From a virus, in IMG/VR virus record IMGVR_UViG_3300017971_000499, positions 1-38,475 of that record: a stretch of DNA of 38,475 bases, one strand, 5' to 3'. The stretch's first letter is position 1. Every line of letters starts with the position of its first letter. Below, one piece after another: positions 6,093-13,926 of the stretch. The notes below the pieces were generated by a model that was given only the letters and a program-made list of their open reading frames with translations, did not search any database and was not told where the DNA came from. The position numbers and the translations under genes were made by a program.

Positions 6093-8114
6093 GTGGGGAA
6101 CGGTAAGCAGGGCGGGAACGCCGCCACCGTGGAGATCCGGCGGGACTACGCGGACTCCCCTACGACGAAGGAGATCGTCAAGCGGAACGTACACGCGCTC
6201 CGCGCCACGGTGATCGGGCTCTCCCGCGTCAGGAAGCAGGGTCTGAAGAAGCAGGCGGGATCCGGGACCTCCGCGGGGGAGAGCAAGGCGAAGGAGGTTG
6301 ACCCCTGGACCACTCTGGAGCGGGAGAGGAAGATCGTCCCGCCGCCCTACGACCTCCTAACCCTCGCGGTGATGCCGGAGAATAACACGGAGTTGGGTCC
6401 GGCGATCGACGCGATGACGATCAACGTCGAGTCCTTCGGTTACCGCATGGAACCGCGCGTCCCAGTGAACGAGGATACCCCGGTGGAGATCCTGGAGGAA
6501 CTCGTTCAGGAGGAGGCGCGGACGCAGAACTTCTTCGAGAACTGCTGCGCCGGGGAGGACGAGTCTCTGGAGGACCTCCGGGAGAAGTGCCGGAAGGACC
6601 TCGAGGCGACCGGGAACATGTACGTGGAGTTCGTCGAGTTCCCGGGCTCGAACCGACTGGACGGTCTGAATCACCTCCCATCCTGGACGATGCGGATCGG
6701 GCGGATGGACGAGAAGCCCACCGCTTACGTGGACAGACAGGTCCGGAAGCAGGTTCGCCTCCGTCCGCTGGAACCGGAGGTTTCGGAGTCCGAGGTGACC
6801 CCGGAGCGGACCTCCCTGGAGAACGCACCGGACCTCCCCGTCTCCGAAATAGCGAAGCAGCGGTTCGCGGAGGAGGTCTCCTACGAGATCTCGGAGGTGG
6901 TTCGCTATCGCCGGTTCCGAAGGTACGTCCAGATCGTGGACGGGTGCTCCACGTGGTTCAAGGAACTGGGGGACCCCCGGCTCATCTCCTGCAAGGACGG
7001 GCACGTGGTGACGCGGGAGGAGCTGACTACGGAGGCCCGGGACGGTTCGGAGGAGCCGCGCTTCGTCCTCCGCGGGGCCAACCTGGAGATCCGGATCGGG
7101 AAGCTGGGCTTCCCCGTGGCTTACGCCGCGAACCCCGTTCGTCATCGTCGGATTTACTGCACCCGCTCCCCCTACGGGCTCCCGCGCTACGGGGGGCACC
7201 TCTTCTGCATCTTCGGGTCCCGGGCCGCGGAGGAGATCAACTACACGACGTTCAAGAACAACAACGTCCCGAGCATGGCGATCTCCGTCTCCAACGGGAA
7301 GTTGGACGACGAGTCCCTGGAGCGGATCGAGGAGTTTGTCGAGGCTCAGATCCAGAGCGACGACAACTACTCAAAGTTTCTCCTTCTGGAGGCGGAGCCG
7401 GTGATGGAGGGGATGCGGGATCCGGGGTCGATGAAGATCGACATCGTCCCGCTGACCAAGGAGCAGCACACGGACGCGCTCTTTGTCAACTACCAGGAGG
7501 CGAACGACGACCGGGTCCGTCGCGCTTGGCGCTTCCCGCCCATCTTCGTCGGGAAGAGTGAGGACTTCTCCGGGAAGACGATCGAGGCGTCCCGGAAGCT
7601 CGCGGACGAGCAGGTCTTCCAGCCGGAGCGGAACAAGATAGACCGCTTCTACACCCAGGATGTCTTGGTCCGGTACTTGGACGTGGTTTGGTCTACGTTC
7701 AAGTCACAGTCCCCGAACGTGACGGAGAACGCGGACCTGGTCAAGCTTCTCGCTCAGGGCGAGAAGACCGGAGGCTTGACCCCGCGGATCGCCCGGAAGT
7801 TGATCGGGCGCGTGGTCAACGAGAAGCTGGGGGAGATCGACCCGGACTTCCTCAACCCGGACCAACCGTTCTCCTTGACCCTGGCGCAGCTGATGAAGTC
7901 GGACTCCGCCACTGAGGCGGAGGGGGGTGGGGAGAGCACGAGTCAGGGGAGAGCCGGTCTTCAAGTCGGGGGACCGGACCGGGACCGCACGGAGGAACCG
8001 GCCGCGGAGGACCTCGAGGAGGCGGAGGTGGAGCGCCTCTCGGAGCAGATTCGGGAGGAGTGCCGCGCCCGCTTCGGCGGGTTCGTACCCCCCACCTTTG
8101 CGGAGGAGGAGTAG
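6093..8114 (+). CDS. portal protein
   Basis: A 673 aa protein starting at GTG 6093, with GGAGG 7 nt upstream and only 3 nt after the previous stop. Twelve copies form the DNA entry and exit ring at the capsid vertex. Diagnostic segments include VPPPYDLLTLAVMPENNTEL and PAIDAMTINVESFG near residues 75-115, the YGLPRYGGHL segment around 360, and the long stem-helix region EEINYTTFKNNNVPSMAISVSN. After this come the clip/wing part (FRFPP-like RAWRFPPIFVGKSEDFSGKTIEASRKLADEQVF), which is typical of PBSX-family portals. The C-terminal 70 residues are acidic and probably flexible. The gene sits between TerL and the minor head protein, the standard order. It is longer than most PBSX-type portals, mainly at both ends. 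Confidence 0.93.
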   Translation: MGNGKQGGNAATVEIRRDYADSPTTKEIVKRNVHALRATVIGLSRVRKQGLKKQAGSGTSAGESKAKEVDPWTTLERERKIVPPPYDLLTLAVMPENNTELGPAIDAMTINVESFGYRMEPRVPVNEDTPVEILEELVQEEARTQNFFENCCAGEDESLEDLREKCRKDLEATGNMYVEFVEFPGSNRLDGLNHLPSWTMRIGRMDEKPTAYVDRQVRKQVRLRPLEPEVSESEVTPERTSLENAPDLPVSEIAKQRFAEEVSYEISEVVRYRRFRRYVQIVDGCSTWFKELGDPRLISCKDGHVVTREELTTEARDGSEEPRFVLRGANLEIRIGKLGFPVAYAANPVRHRRIYCTRSPYGLPRYGGHLFCIFGSRAAEEINYTTFKNNNVPSMAISVSNGKLDDESLERIEEFVEAQIQSDDNYSKFLLLEAEPVMEGMRDPGSMKIDIVPLTKEQHTDALFVNYQEANDDRVRRAWRFPPIFVGKSEDFSGKTIEASRKLADEQVFQPERNKIDRFYTQDVLVRYLDVVWSTFKSQSPNVTENADLVKLLAQGEKTGGLTPRIARKLIGRVVNEKLGEIDPDFLNPDQPFSLTLAQLMKSDSATEAEGGGESTSQGRAGLQVGGPDRDRTEEPAAEDLEEAEVERLSEQIREECRARFGGFVPPTFAEEE

Positions 8115-9128
8115 ATGAACCTCCGGACCGTCCGGGGCGTAACCCCGGAGGTTCTAGCTGGGCTCTCGGACTCCGAGTTGATCACCCTTGCGGACGCCGT
8201 CTCCGGGGTCACTGGGGAGGAGTTCGTTACGAAGGGGGAGCGGGAGGACGCGGCGGAGCGGACTCTGGCACAAGAGTTAGAGGACGACTACCTCGGGGAC
8301 CTCTACCCCGCCGCGGAGGCGGAGTTGGAGACCCTCCCGGAGACCGCGGTGGAGACGGAGGAGGTCGCTAGAGCGCTCCTGGGGATAGGAGAGCGGATGA
8401 ACGCCCGGGACGTTACTAGAACCCGAGAAATCCTCTCCGCCGGGGTTATAGCGCTAGCAGCGCTCTCTCGTGGGACGTTACGGGAGCGGTTCCCAGAGGG
8501 GACACCCCGGACCTCCCCCTCCTTCTCTGCGCGGGACGTCTCCTCCCTGGAGCGGATCGGGGGTCAACAACTCTGGTGGATTGGGGACCTCTGGGGGGAG
8601 CACCTCTCCCGGCGGATCGCCTTGACCGTGGAGCGGGCCGCGGAGGGGATCGGACTCGGGAGGGTTCAGGTCGGGGAGATCCTCCGCGGGGTGGTCCAGA
8701 ACGGGACGGGGGCTCAAGTACCGGGGACCTGGAACGGGTCCGTCGGGGGGTATTTTCAGATGCTGGCCGGTACGGTCCGGGCGCGGTCCTCCGCCACCGG
8801 GGCGATCTTCACGATGCGGGACGCGGAGTTCCTCAACTACCGGATCTCCGCGGTGATGGACGAGCGGACCTCTGAGGTCTGCCTCAGGATGGACAACCGG
8901 ACATTCCGAGTCCGGGACGCGGAGCGGCAGATAGAGCGTGCGGAGGCCGCGGAGAATCCGGAGGAGTTCAAGGGGGTAGCCGGTTGGGTCAGCGCGGAGC
9001 GGGTCTCGGAGATAGCCGGGACCGGAACCGCGGCGGAGCAGTCTTCCAATCTATCGGACGCCGGATTAGCGCTTCCTCCCTACCACGGAGGATGCAGGAC
9101 CGTGGTTATCGAGGAGGGGCGCGCGTGA
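8115..9128 (+). CDS. minor head protein, SPP1 gp7/Mu F-like
   Basis: A 337 aa head morphogenesis protein whose ATG abuts the portal stop codon, with a GGAGGAG SD inside the portal 3' end. The signature of the family is at the C-terminal end: DERTSEVC (D249 to C256) followed by PPYHGGCRT (321-329), with H324 and C327 in the conserved positions. The N-terminal 130 residues are helical and acidic. Members of this family bind the portal and are packaged in few copies, possibly interacting with DNA. The gene's end overlaps the next start by GTGA, so the protease gene is translationally coupled to it. Confidence 0.9.
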   Translation: MNLRTVRGVTPEVLAGLSDSELITLADAVSGVTGEEFVTKGEREDAAERTLAQELEDDYLGDLYPAAEAELETLPETAVETEEVARALLGIGERMNARDVTRTREILSAGVIALAALSRGTLRERFPEGTPRTSPSFSARDVSSLERIGGQQLWWIGDLWGEHLSRRIALTVERAAEGIGLGRVQVGEILRGVVQNGTGAQVPGTWNGSVGGYFQMLAGTVRARSSATGAIFTMRDAEFLNYRISAVMDERTSEVCLRMDNRTFRVRDAERQIERAEAAENPEEFKGVAGWVSAERVSEIAGTGTAAEQSSNLSDAGLALPPYHGGCRTVVIEEGRA

Positions 9129-10957
9129 GCAAGGAGCGAGAGATGAGCAGCGACGAGCAGAAGAAGCAGGAGGCGGTGGAGCGCGGGGCGGACCTCCTCC
9201 TCCCCCTGAACCTCGAACCCCGTCAGGTGCAGGCGTTCGAGTTTGCGGTGGACAAGTTCCGGTCCGCCGCCGCGGCGAAGAGCTGGGCGAAGAACCACGG
9301 GTTCTCCCCGAGTGAGACCCCGCGGCAGTTCCGGAAGTCCATTTGCCTCCGCGTCCGCGCGGAGGAGGAGTTCGAGGACGGGACCCTTCAGCGGTCACGG
9401 TTGACCCGGGACGTCTTCGTCACCGCGGGGGAGCCGCTCTCCCGGGAGGTTCCGGTTCAGCGGGCGGTCCCGGCGGCGGACGCCTCGAACGAAGAGAAGC
9501 GCGAGGCTCAAGCGGCGCGCTCCGAGCGTTGGGGGATCGAGGCCCTGGAGGGGAAGGGGGAGAACCTCTCCTTCCCCGCGGACGGTCCGACCTCCGAGGA
9601 GGACTACGCGGATCCCGTGAACCTGAAGTACCCGGTGGAGACGGAGGCGCGCGCCGCGAACGCGCGGGTCCGATTCAAGCAGAACGCGGACGTCTACGAG
9701 GAGGAGAAGTCGAAGGCGGTCATTCACGAGCGGATAATCCGCGCGGAACTCTCGTTCGGGATCGACCCCTCCTTCGACCCGGGCGACCCCCTGGACGCCC
9801 TCCTCCCCGCGGACCTGAAGGACCAGATCTCCAAGACGGTGAAGTTCGCCAAGCGTGGGGAGCTGATTGTCCGGAAGGCGAATGAGGGGGATCCGGAGGA
9901 GTCCGTCCGGATGTTCGGGATCGTGATGAAGCCGGAGGTCCCGGACTCGGACGGGATTGTGACCTCGAAGGAGGAGATCGAGAGCGCGAACCTGGGGTTC
10001 ATGAAGGACTTCGGGATCACCGGGTTTATGCACAAGAAGGACATCTCCGAGCAGGTCTCGATCATCCAGAACGTGATCGCCCCGATCGACTTCGAGTTTC
10101 CCCTCCCGGACGGAACTACGAAGGCGATCTCGGCGGGGACTTGGTACCAGGAACTCTACTCCGAGGCCCCGGAGATCGTGGAGCGGGTTAAGGTCAAGAA
10201 GACCCTGAACGGGCTCTCCATCGGGGGGTTCGCGCAGACGGAGGAGATCACGGAGGCGGCGGAGGGGGGTGGCTTCACCCTCCGCCCGGACCTCCCGTAC
10301 TCCGAGACCCAGAAGCGGGCGCTCCTGGAGCACATCAACAGAGCGGAGGGGGATCCCACCCTCGGCCGCTTTCACAACCTTCGCGTTCAGGAGGTGTCCT
10401 TGGTCGACGCCGCCGCCAACGAGGAGGACTTTTTCATCGTAAAGAGGAGGAAAGACATGGGAACTGAGAAAACTCAACCGGCGGCGGATCCTAAGACCGG
10501 GGGCGTCGCACCTGAGGAGAAGCAGCAGCAGAACGAACCTTCGACCCCCGAGCCGGAGGCACCCCCGGCCGCTCCGGAGGTGACCCCGGAGAGCAAGAGT
10601 ATCGCGGAGCAAGTCGCGGAGGGCGTCTCCGCCGGGATCAAGGCCGCGATGGAGAGCGGTACCCTGGCCTCCGCTGAGAAGAGCGGCGGTTCCGAGGCCC
10701 CTACCGCCGCTCCGGAGACCCCGGAGGAAGGGCGGGAGTCGGAGGTGAAGAAGGGGATGTCGGAGATCTCTGAGGCTCTGAAGGGTATCAACCAGCGCCT
10801 TGACGCGCAGGAGGAGACCTTGAAGACGGTCACCAACGTGCAGGCCTCCGCGAAGGGTCAGGTCCCGGACGGGTCCACGACCCCGGAGCAGCCGGAGGAG
10901 AAGCCGACGAGCAAGTGGGCTGGGACCGCCGTCTCGAGGGTCTTCAGCAAGAAGTAA
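9125..10957 (+). CDS. XkdF-like prohead serine protease fused to scaffold domain
   Basis: A 610 aa protein starting at GTG 9125, which overlaps the previous TGA and has GAGGAGG 7 nt upstream. A second in-frame start (ATG 9143) with AAGGAG is also usable. Residues 35-110 (VDKFRSAAAAKSWAKNHGF) match a domain often linked to XkdF proteases. Residues 255-445 match the XkdF core: FGIVMKPEVPDSDGIVTSKEEIESANLGFM, then a His (H303) in FMHKKD, and LSIGGFA with S365, the likely catalytic pair. From about 445 onward the protein is Glu/Pro/Ala-rich and helical, the usual look of a scaffold. An internal start within this region is annotated separately. The protease cleaves scaffold and capsid during maturation. 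Confidence 0.88.
   Translation: MSKEREMSSDEQKKQEAVERGADLLLPLNLEPRQVQAFEFAVDKFRSAAAAKSWAKNHGFSPSETPRQFRKSICLRVRAEEEFEDGTLQRSRLTRDVFVTAGEPLSREVPVQRAVPAADASNEEKREAQAARSERWGIEALEGKGENLSFPADGPTSEEDYADPVNLKYPVETEARAANARVRFKQNADVYEEEKSKAVIHERIIRAELSFGIDPSFDPGDPLDALLPADLKDQISKTVKFAKRGELIVRKANEGDPEESVRMFGIVMKPEVPDSDGIVTSKEEIESANLGFMKDFGITGFMHKKDISEQVSIIQNVIAPIDFEFPLPDGTTKAISAGTWYQELYSEAPEIVERVKVKKTLNGLSIGGFAQTEEITEAAEGGGFTLRPDLPYSETQKRALLEHINRAEGDPTLGRFHNLRVQEVSLVDAAANEEDFFIVKRRKDMGTEKTQPAADPKTGGVAPEEKQQQNEPSTPEPEAPPAAPEVTPESKSIAEQVAEGVSAGIKAAMESGTLASAEKSGGSEAPTAAPETPEEGRESEVKKGMSEISEALKGINQRLDAQEETLKTVTNVQASAKGQVPDGSTTPEQPEEKPTSKWAGTAVSRVFSKK
10457..10957 (+). CDS. putative nested in-frame scaffold protein
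   Basis: An ATG at 10457, in frame with the protease gene, is preceded by AGGAGG (10445-10450) 6 nt upstream, as good an SD as any in the window. The site is encoded by a Lys-Arg-Arg-Lys stretch in which arginine is written AGG AGG although CGG is the usual codon here. The product is 166 aa: a Pro/Glu/Gln-rich linker, then helices (AEQVAEGVSAGIKAAMESG, EISEALKGINQRLDAQEETLKT) and a basic C-terminus, typical of scaffolds. Lambda C/Nu3 is a known precedent for a scaffold nested in a protease gene. Use of this start is inferred. Confidence 0.7.
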   Translation: MGTEKTQPAADPKTGGVAPEEKQQQNEPSTPEPEAPPAAPEVTPESKSIAEQVAEGVSAGIKAAMESGTLASAEKSGGSEAPTAAPETPEEGRESEVKKGMSEISEALKGINQRLDAQEETLKTVTNVQASAKGQVPDGSTTPEQPEEKPTSKWAGTAVSRVFSKK

Positions 10958-10960
10958 CGG

Positions 10961-11020
10961 AGAATCTGTAGAGAAGCAGAGAAAACCAACCCGGAGTAGC
11001 CGGGAGAAAGATTCTGGAGG
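10961..11020 (+). promoter_or_regulatory. structured 5' leader of the major capsid gene
   Basis: AGAATCT (10961-10967) is perfectly complementary to AGATTCT (11009-11015). Inside it, CCCGG (10990-10994) and CCGGG (11000-11004) form a hairpin with an AGTAG loop. The GGAGG SD (11016-11020) starts immediately after the outer stem, so folding leaves it exposed. A role in mRNA stability or processing is inferred; there is no U-tract, so it is not a standard terminator. Confidence 0.55.
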
Positions 11021-11028
11021 AATAGGAA

Positions 11029-12219
11029 ATGACAAACGAGGAACTGGTTCAAAAAGCGCTCATCGCCACCGCGGACCTGGTCGCCGCGGGAAAGCTGAAC
11101 GACATGCAGTCGGACATGTTCATCGACTTCGTGATCGACGTGACCGAGCTTCGCGGCTCCGTCCGGACCGTCCGCTTCCGGAACGAGAACATGGTGATCG
11201 ACAAGATCGGCGTCGGTCAGCGCGTCTCCGTCCCGAAGGAGGAGGCGAAGGACCCGGGGATCCGGAGGGGCGTCCGCACCTCGAAGGTGAAGTTGACCCC
11301 GCAGGAGATCATGACTCCGTTCGAGATCTCCGACACCTTCGCGGAGCACAACATCGAGGGCGAGGAGGTCGAGGACACCGTGATGCGGCTGATGGCCACC
11401 CAGACCGCGAACGACATGGAGGAGATGATGGTCAACGGCGACGTCCTGGGTCCGGCCCGGATCGAGGACGACCTCATCGACGGGGGAGCCACGGACAAGG
11501 TGATCAAGGACTCCTTCATCGCCCTGATCGACGGCTGGCTCCGCCTGATGGACGCCGGGAACATCTACGACGCGGAGAACGCGAACATCTCCACGAAGAT
11601 CTTCTCCGGGATGATCAAGAAGATGCCGGTGAAGTTCCGCCGGACCCGCCGGAACCTCCGCTTCCTGATGTCGATGGACCTGGAGCAGAACTGGCGCGAG
11701 AAGGTCTCCTCCAGGGCGACCCCGGAGGGCGACTCCGCGCTGACCACTTCCGGTCAGATCCCCGTCTTCGGCGTTCCGATGGTCCCGGTCCCGCTCCTGG
11801 AGAGCGAGCCCCGAATCGTCGAGCATGTGACCTTCGGCGCGCACCCGGACACCCAGGCGCTGCGCTACAAGCCGATCGGGGATGTCGTCTACATCACCCC
11901 GAGCAACCTGGGCAACACCCCGGTGACCCCCTACGTGGAGACCACGGACTACACCGTGGACCGTGCCAACGGGGAGATCTCGACCACCGCGGCGGGAGCC
12001 GTGGTCAGCGGGACCTTCAAGGTCACCTACCAGTCCCGGGCGCAGATCATGCTCTGCGACTACCAGAACCTGATCCTCGCGATCGGGCGGGACATCCGGA
12101 TCGAGACGGACCGCGATATCTTCAAGGGGGTGAACCAGTTCGCCATCACCACGAAGATCGACGCGGAGATCGAGGAGGTCACCGCCACTGTGAAGGGCGT
12201 TAACATCGGCCTCGACTAG
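11029..12219 (+). CDS. major capsid protein (HK97-fold)
   Basis: A 396 aa shell protein. It follows the protease/scaffold and has a strong SD (GGAGG at 11016-11020). The N-terminal region is helical and could be the scaffold-like delta part or N-arm. The middle (TPQEIMTPFEISDTFAEHNIEGEEVEDTVMRLMATQTANDMEEMMVNG) is typical of the spine helix and E-loop region of PBSX-type capsid proteins. NISTKIFSGMIKKMP and the VPLL segment belong to the P-domain. Near residues 305-345 there is an inserted beta module (YVETTDYTVDRANGEISTT) that resembles Ig-like or I-domain insertions. Codon choice is noticeably more biased to C-ending codons than in neighbouring genes, as expected for the most abundant protein. 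It is flanked by hairpins on both sides. Confidence 0.92.
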   Translation: MTNEELVQKALIATADLVAAGKLNDMQSDMFIDFVIDVTELRGSVRTVRFRNENMVIDKIGVGQRVSVPKEEAKDPGIRRGVRTSKVKLTPQEIMTPFEISDTFAEHNIEGEEVEDTVMRLMATQTANDMEEMMVNGDVLGPARIEDDLIDGGATDKVIKDSFIALIDGWLRLMDAGNIYDAENANISTKIFSGMIKKMPVKFRRTRRNLRFLMSMDLEQNWREKVSSRATPEGDSALTTSGQIPVFGVPMVPVPLLESEPRIVEHVTFGAHPDTQALRYKPIGDVVYITPSNLGNTPVTPYVETTDYTVDRANGEISTTAAGAVVSGTFKVTYQSRAQIMLCDYQNLILAIGRDIRIETDRDIFKGVNQFAITTKIDAEIEEVTATVKGVNIGLD

Positions 12220-12226
12220 GAGGTGA
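12218..12226 (+). promoter_or_regulatory. orphan perfect Shine-Dalgarno sequence
   Basis: AGGAGGTGA overlaps the capsid stop codon and is a full-length match to the 16S anti-SD. No ATG, GTG or TTG lies at a usable distance except a GTG that meets a stop after two codons. The next gene starts 40 nt later, beyond the hairpin at 12231-12250, and has only a weak GAGG of its own. Confidence 0.6.
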
Positions 12227-12230
12227 GATA

Positions 12231-12250
12231 GCGGGGGCGAGAGCCCCCGC
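12231..12250 (+). terminator. GC hairpin with GNRA tetraloop after major capsid gene
   Basis: GCGGGGGC (12231-12238), loop GAGA (12239-12242), GCCCCCGC (12243-12250): a perfect 8 bp stem starting 12 nt after the capsid stop codon. There is no U-run, so it may be a weak terminator/attenuator or an mRNA 3'-end stabiliser rather than an intrinsic terminator. Confidence 0.7.
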
Positions 12251-12265
12251 GGAAGGCGAGGCAAG

Positions 12266-12595
12266 ATGACAACCAAGAAGAAGACGCGCAAGACCAAGGC
12301 CCCGAAGAAGAAGGTCACGAAGTCCACGCCGCCGCCGGAGGAGAAGCGTCATACGGAGGAAACTCCCAAGACGCCGGACCCGGAGGAGAAGACCCCGGCG
12401 AAGGAACCTCCAAAGGCGGAAGCTTCACCCGCGGAGAAGCAGCGGACTTTGACCTACGTGGCCACGTTGATCGAGGGGAGCACCTACACGGTGCGCGGGT
12501 TCACGTTCCAGCGGAACAGACCCGTGCCTCTGAAGGACCCCAGGCTCATCGCGGCGGCGAAGTCGAACTCGAGGTTCAAGGTCGAACTCGTCTGA
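12266..12595 (+). CDS. Lys/Pro-rich small protein with C-terminal domain
   Basis: A 109 aa protein. The first 55 residues are almost entirely Lys, Pro, Glu and Thr and must be disordered (KKKTRKTKAPKKKVTKSTPPPEEKR). The last 50 residues form a small globular domain (LTYVATLIEGSTYTVRGFTFQRNRPVPLKDPRLIAAAKSN) with the look of a compact beta domain ending in a helix. Proteins of this type lie between capsid and neck genes in many PBSX-like phages, but I cannot name it. The basic tail could bind DNA or acidic capsid surface. The SD is weak (GAGG 4 nt upstream), and the stronger AGGAGGTGA lies upstream of the hairpin. Confidence 0.75.
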   Translation: MTTKKKTRKTKAPKKKVTKSTPPPEEKRHTEETPKTPDPEEKTPAKEPPKAEASPAEKQRTLTYVATLIEGSTYTVRGFTFQRNRPVPLKDPRLIAAAKSNSRFKVELV

Positions 12596-12607
12596 GAGGA
12601 GATGGAG

Positions 12608-13066
12608 ATGAAGAGACGAATTGTTACCCTCCGCTCCGCGCCCTCCGCAACCGTGGAGTTCCCCGAGACCGTGAAGGTTGGGAAGGAGGAGCAGAAGCTG
12701 GAGCGCAGTTGCTTCGGCGCGCTCCGGCTCTTCCCGGGACTCCCGCGCGCGGTGAGCGAGGACGAGTTGAAGTACATCGAGAAGAAGTACCCAGCCCTAT
12801 TCCGACGCCTGGCGGTTCAGGACTACGTGGAGAGCAAGCGAGTAGACCTCCGCGGGGTGACGGAGTCGGACCTGGACGCCTTGGCTGAGAAGGAGGGTCT
12901 CGGGCATCTTCCCCCGCGGGAGAAGATCCGGAGGCTGAAGGAGCGGGGGAAGCTCCAGGAGTCCGGTCCGCGGAAGGTGGAACCCCTCCGCGGGAAGGGG
13001 AAGAGCACTCCGGAGAAGCCCTCCCGCGCGCCGGATAAGGCGGAGAAGAAGAAACCCCAGGGCTGA
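12608..13066 (+). CDS. hypothetical protein of the head-neck region
   Basis: A 152 aa protein starting at ATG 12608, chosen over ATG 12602 because the GAGAGGA SD (12594-12600) lies 7 nt from 12608 and only 1 nt from 12602. The first 75 residues appear globular (RRIVTLRSAPSATVEFPETVKVG, then FPGLPRAVSEDELKYIEKKYP). The 70 residue C-terminal tail is Lys/Arg/Pro-rich and probably disordered. The pattern of a small domain followed by a charged tail is common in genes just after the capsid gene. No function can be assigned. It lies 12 nt after the stop of the Lys/Pro-rich protein and belongs to the same operon. Confidence 0.7.
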   Translation: MKRRIVTLRSAPSATVEFPETVKVGKEEQKLERSCFGALRLFPGLPRAVSEDELKYIEKKYPALFRRLAVQDYVESKRVDLRGVTESDLDALAEKEGLGHLPPREKIRRLKERGKLQESGPRKVEPLRGKGKSTPEKPSRAPDKAEKKKPQG

Positions 13067-13077
13067 CCTCTCTCCCC

Positions 13078-13428
13078 GTGATCTACGTCAACCTGAGCGA
13101 CGGGACCGCCCTCTCCCTGGATCTCCGGACCCGGGAGGGGCGCGGGCGCTGGGAGACCCTCTTCGCGAATCCGGAGTTTCACGCCTCCGTGAGAGGGGTC
13201 TCCCTGGCGTACAACGGGACCCGAGTGGACCTCCCCCTCCCGCGGAGATTTTCATCCGTTCGCTACTCCGCGGAACTCATCTCGGACCGGGAGGGGAGCC
13301 CGGTAGCGGAGGAGATCTCCGCGGAGGCCGGGGACGTCTACCTCTCCGTGAGGATATTCTACGGGGAGGTGGGGCGTCTCCGGGTGGACTTGGATAGGCG
13401 TGGGAAGCGGCGCTTCAATCCGTCATAA
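13078..13428 (+). CDS. hypothetical beta-rich protein
   Basis: A 116 aa protein beginning at GTG 13078, the only reasonable start. No SD is visible upstream, where the sequence is pyrimidine-rich, so initiation may depend on coupling to the previous gene 11 nt away. The product alternates short hydrophobic strands with charged turns (VNLSDGTALSLDL, SVRGVSLAYNGTRVDLPLP, VYLSVRIFYGEVGRLRVDLD), suggesting a beta-sandwich. It sits after two tail-like basic proteins and before the fibre-like cassette. The function is unknown; a capsid-associated role is possible by position. Confidence 0.65.
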   Translation: MIYVNLSDGTALSLDLRTREGRGRWETLFANPEFHASVRGVSLAYNGTRVDLPLPRRFSSVRYSAELISDREGSPVAEEISAEAGDVYLSVRIFYGEVGRLRVDLDRRGKRRFNPS

Positions 13429-13431
13429 CGG

Positions 13432-13461
13432 TTCAAATTAAGTTAGCTACACCGCTAGGCT
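13432..13461 (+). promoter_or_regulatory. possible weak promoter before the fibre cassette
   Basis: TTCAAA (13432-13437), an 18 bp spacer and TAGGCT (13456-13461) lie in a short AT-rich gap. The next ATG (13468) is 6 nt beyond the -10 and has no SD, so any transcript from here would be leaderless. Both hexamers are poor matches, so this is tentative. Confidence 0.3.
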
Positions 13462-13467
13462 TCCCCT

Positions 13468-13926
13468 ATGCCGTTCTCTCGGATCAGGCAGGACGAGGTA
13501 CACACGCGGGGATCTCAGATAGACGACGCTCGGGACCCGGTGGATCACGACGCGAACGCGCAGACCCTCCAAGACACGCTGGACTTCGCCCTGAGTCAGA
13601 TCCGAGAGATCACCGGGGAGTCCAAGTGGTTCTCCCCGGTGAGCAAGAGCCTGAAGGACGTCGAAGCGGGTCTCCCCAGCAAGTCCGGAGTCCTCATCCC
13701 GGGGAACTTCTCCGGGAACCCGAAGCGGGCGACCGTAACCTTCTCCGCTCCCTTTGGGGGGACGAACTACGCCGTGACCCTGACGGTGGAGGCAATTAAC
13801 GGCAAGAGTTTTGTGGCGACGATGGAGACTAAGACCGCCGCGGGCTTCGACGTGAACCTTGGAGTGAACAACATAGCCAACGTCGTAGAGGTTGGCTGGC
13901 ACGCAATAGAGAACGGAGAGACGTGA
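13468..13926 (+). CDS. putative capsid-associated fibre protein with lectin-like domain
   Basis: A 152 aa protein with no SD upstream. Residues 1-55 are helical (DDARDPVDHDANAQTLQDTLDFALSQIREI) and could form a trimeric stalk. Residues 75-152 form a domain beginning GNFSGNPKRATVTFSAPFGG and ending VGWHAIENGE. The pattern of two strands, a VTFS-PFG turn and a closing W-A resembles H-type lectin domains. The next gene has a homologous C-terminal domain (about 30 of 76 positions identical by eye). This architecture suggests a glycan-binding decoration protein. It lies after the capsid gene and before the neck genes, so head attachment is more likely than tail, but that is inference. Confidence 0.65.
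   Translation: MPFSRIRQDEVHTRGSQIDDARDPVDHDANAQTLQDTLDFALSQIREITGESKWFSPVSKSLKDVEAGLPSKSGVLIPGNFSGNPKRATVTFSAPFGGTNYAVTLTVEAINGKSFVATMETKTAAGFDVNLGVNNIANVVEVGWHAIENGET

Noticed and set aside
9395-11035. 546-codon minus-strand frame opposite protease and capsid start
   Set aside because: Length is explained by GC-rich codon bias; composition is Arg/Leu/Gly-rich and it covers the clear protease gene and capsid leader.
10858-12327. 489-codon minus-strand frame opposite the major capsid gene
   Set aside because: Shadow of the C-biased capsid codons; His/Asp/Val/Leu-rich product without any domain and without SD.
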